Assembly (NCBI GenBank): GCA_050249615.1
Contig: JBFWQE010000009.1
Coordinates: 5,448-69,447 of the forward strand
Reading direction: 5' to 3'
Source: VFZN01 sp050249615
GTDB taxonomy: Bacteria; Acidobacteriota; Vicinamibacteria; Vicinamibacterales; UBA2999
DNA: 64,000 nucleotides
The number at the start of each line of letters is the position of its first letter. The first letter of the stretch is position 1. Under the pieces are notes generated by a model that saw nothing but the letters and a program-made list of their open reading frames with translations, did no database searches and was not told the origin of the DNA. The position numbers were made by a program, and so were the translations under genes. Below, piece by piece: positions 63,959 through 64,000 of the stretch.

Positions 63959-64000
63959 TACAAGTCGAGAGCCTTCTGACAGTCGCGTCCGCTCGCTCCG

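Overview
The window is very GC-rich, densely coded bacterial DNA from a Gram-negative organism: it carries lpxD, an MFP/RND/outer-membrane efflux system, lipoproteins and single-copy housekeeping genes. Type III glutamine synthetase, a proline-rich RNA polymerase omega subunit, a K+/H+-exchange-related protein, a PheT without the EMAP-like domain and abundant short-period intergenic repeats together suggest Acidobacteriota, probably class Vicinamibacteria. That placement is inference, not a marker-gene result.

Layout. 1-5.8 kb: minus-strand cluster (M16 peptidase edge, lpxD, KHE1-like protein, S1/P1 nuclease, YdjM-like hydrolase, fadD). 5.8-16.4 kb: SGNH lipoprotein, glutamine synthetase III, FKBP lipoprotein, two divergent multi-pass membrane proteins (one GT-C-like), a GAF/HATPase regulator, an L,D-transpeptidase and a coiled-coil protein. 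16.4-24.5 kb: 5'-nucleotidase, an efflux operon in which the RND pump and outer-membrane factor are one reading frame, its divergent TetR regulator with a clear operator, and RNase Z. 24.5-36.7 kb: gatCA, exported SurE, rpoZ, a calcium/stress module (P-type ATPase, CaCA exchanger, triple Usp, holin-like protein), hsp20-dnaK and a frameshifted cytochrome c. 36.9-42.6 kb: tight operon hsp20-ymdB-xseA-xseB-ispA-tlyA-nadK. 42.6-51.7 kb: HAD-ATPase fusion, UspA, CBS protein, mltG/ruvX, an alkaline-phosphatase-like lipoprotein, an EnvC-like protein and a CtpA-like pseudoprotease. 51.7-64 kb: tRNA-Val, thrS-infC-rpmI-rplT, pheST, zapB, zapA, SGNH hydrolase, 6S RNA, thiL, a 3D-domain protein and cstA.

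Three patterns cut across the genes. (1) Short tandem repeats with different units but fixed periods (7, 8, 9 or 10 bp) sit mostly at gene ends. Two are inserted in frame in unrelated proteins, and the same nonamer is read in opposite sense in the two. (2) Many transcription-unit heads have a TANNNT box only 6-9 bp before the start codon and no Shine-Dalgarno, which suggests frequent leaderless transcription; operon-internal genes instead have RBSs or ATGA overlaps. (3) Several proteins keep a family fold but lack catalytic residues: the LytM factor, the adjacent S41 'protease' and the alkaline-phosphatase-like lipoprotein.

The best candidates for new biology are the RND-outer-membrane-factor fusion with an internal signal sequence, the paired inactive LytM/S41 proteins, the HAD-ATPase fusion and the repeat families. 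The 6S RNA, with a good promoter inside the preceding gene and thiL starting just after its 3' end, is well supported and would be missed by protein-only annotation.
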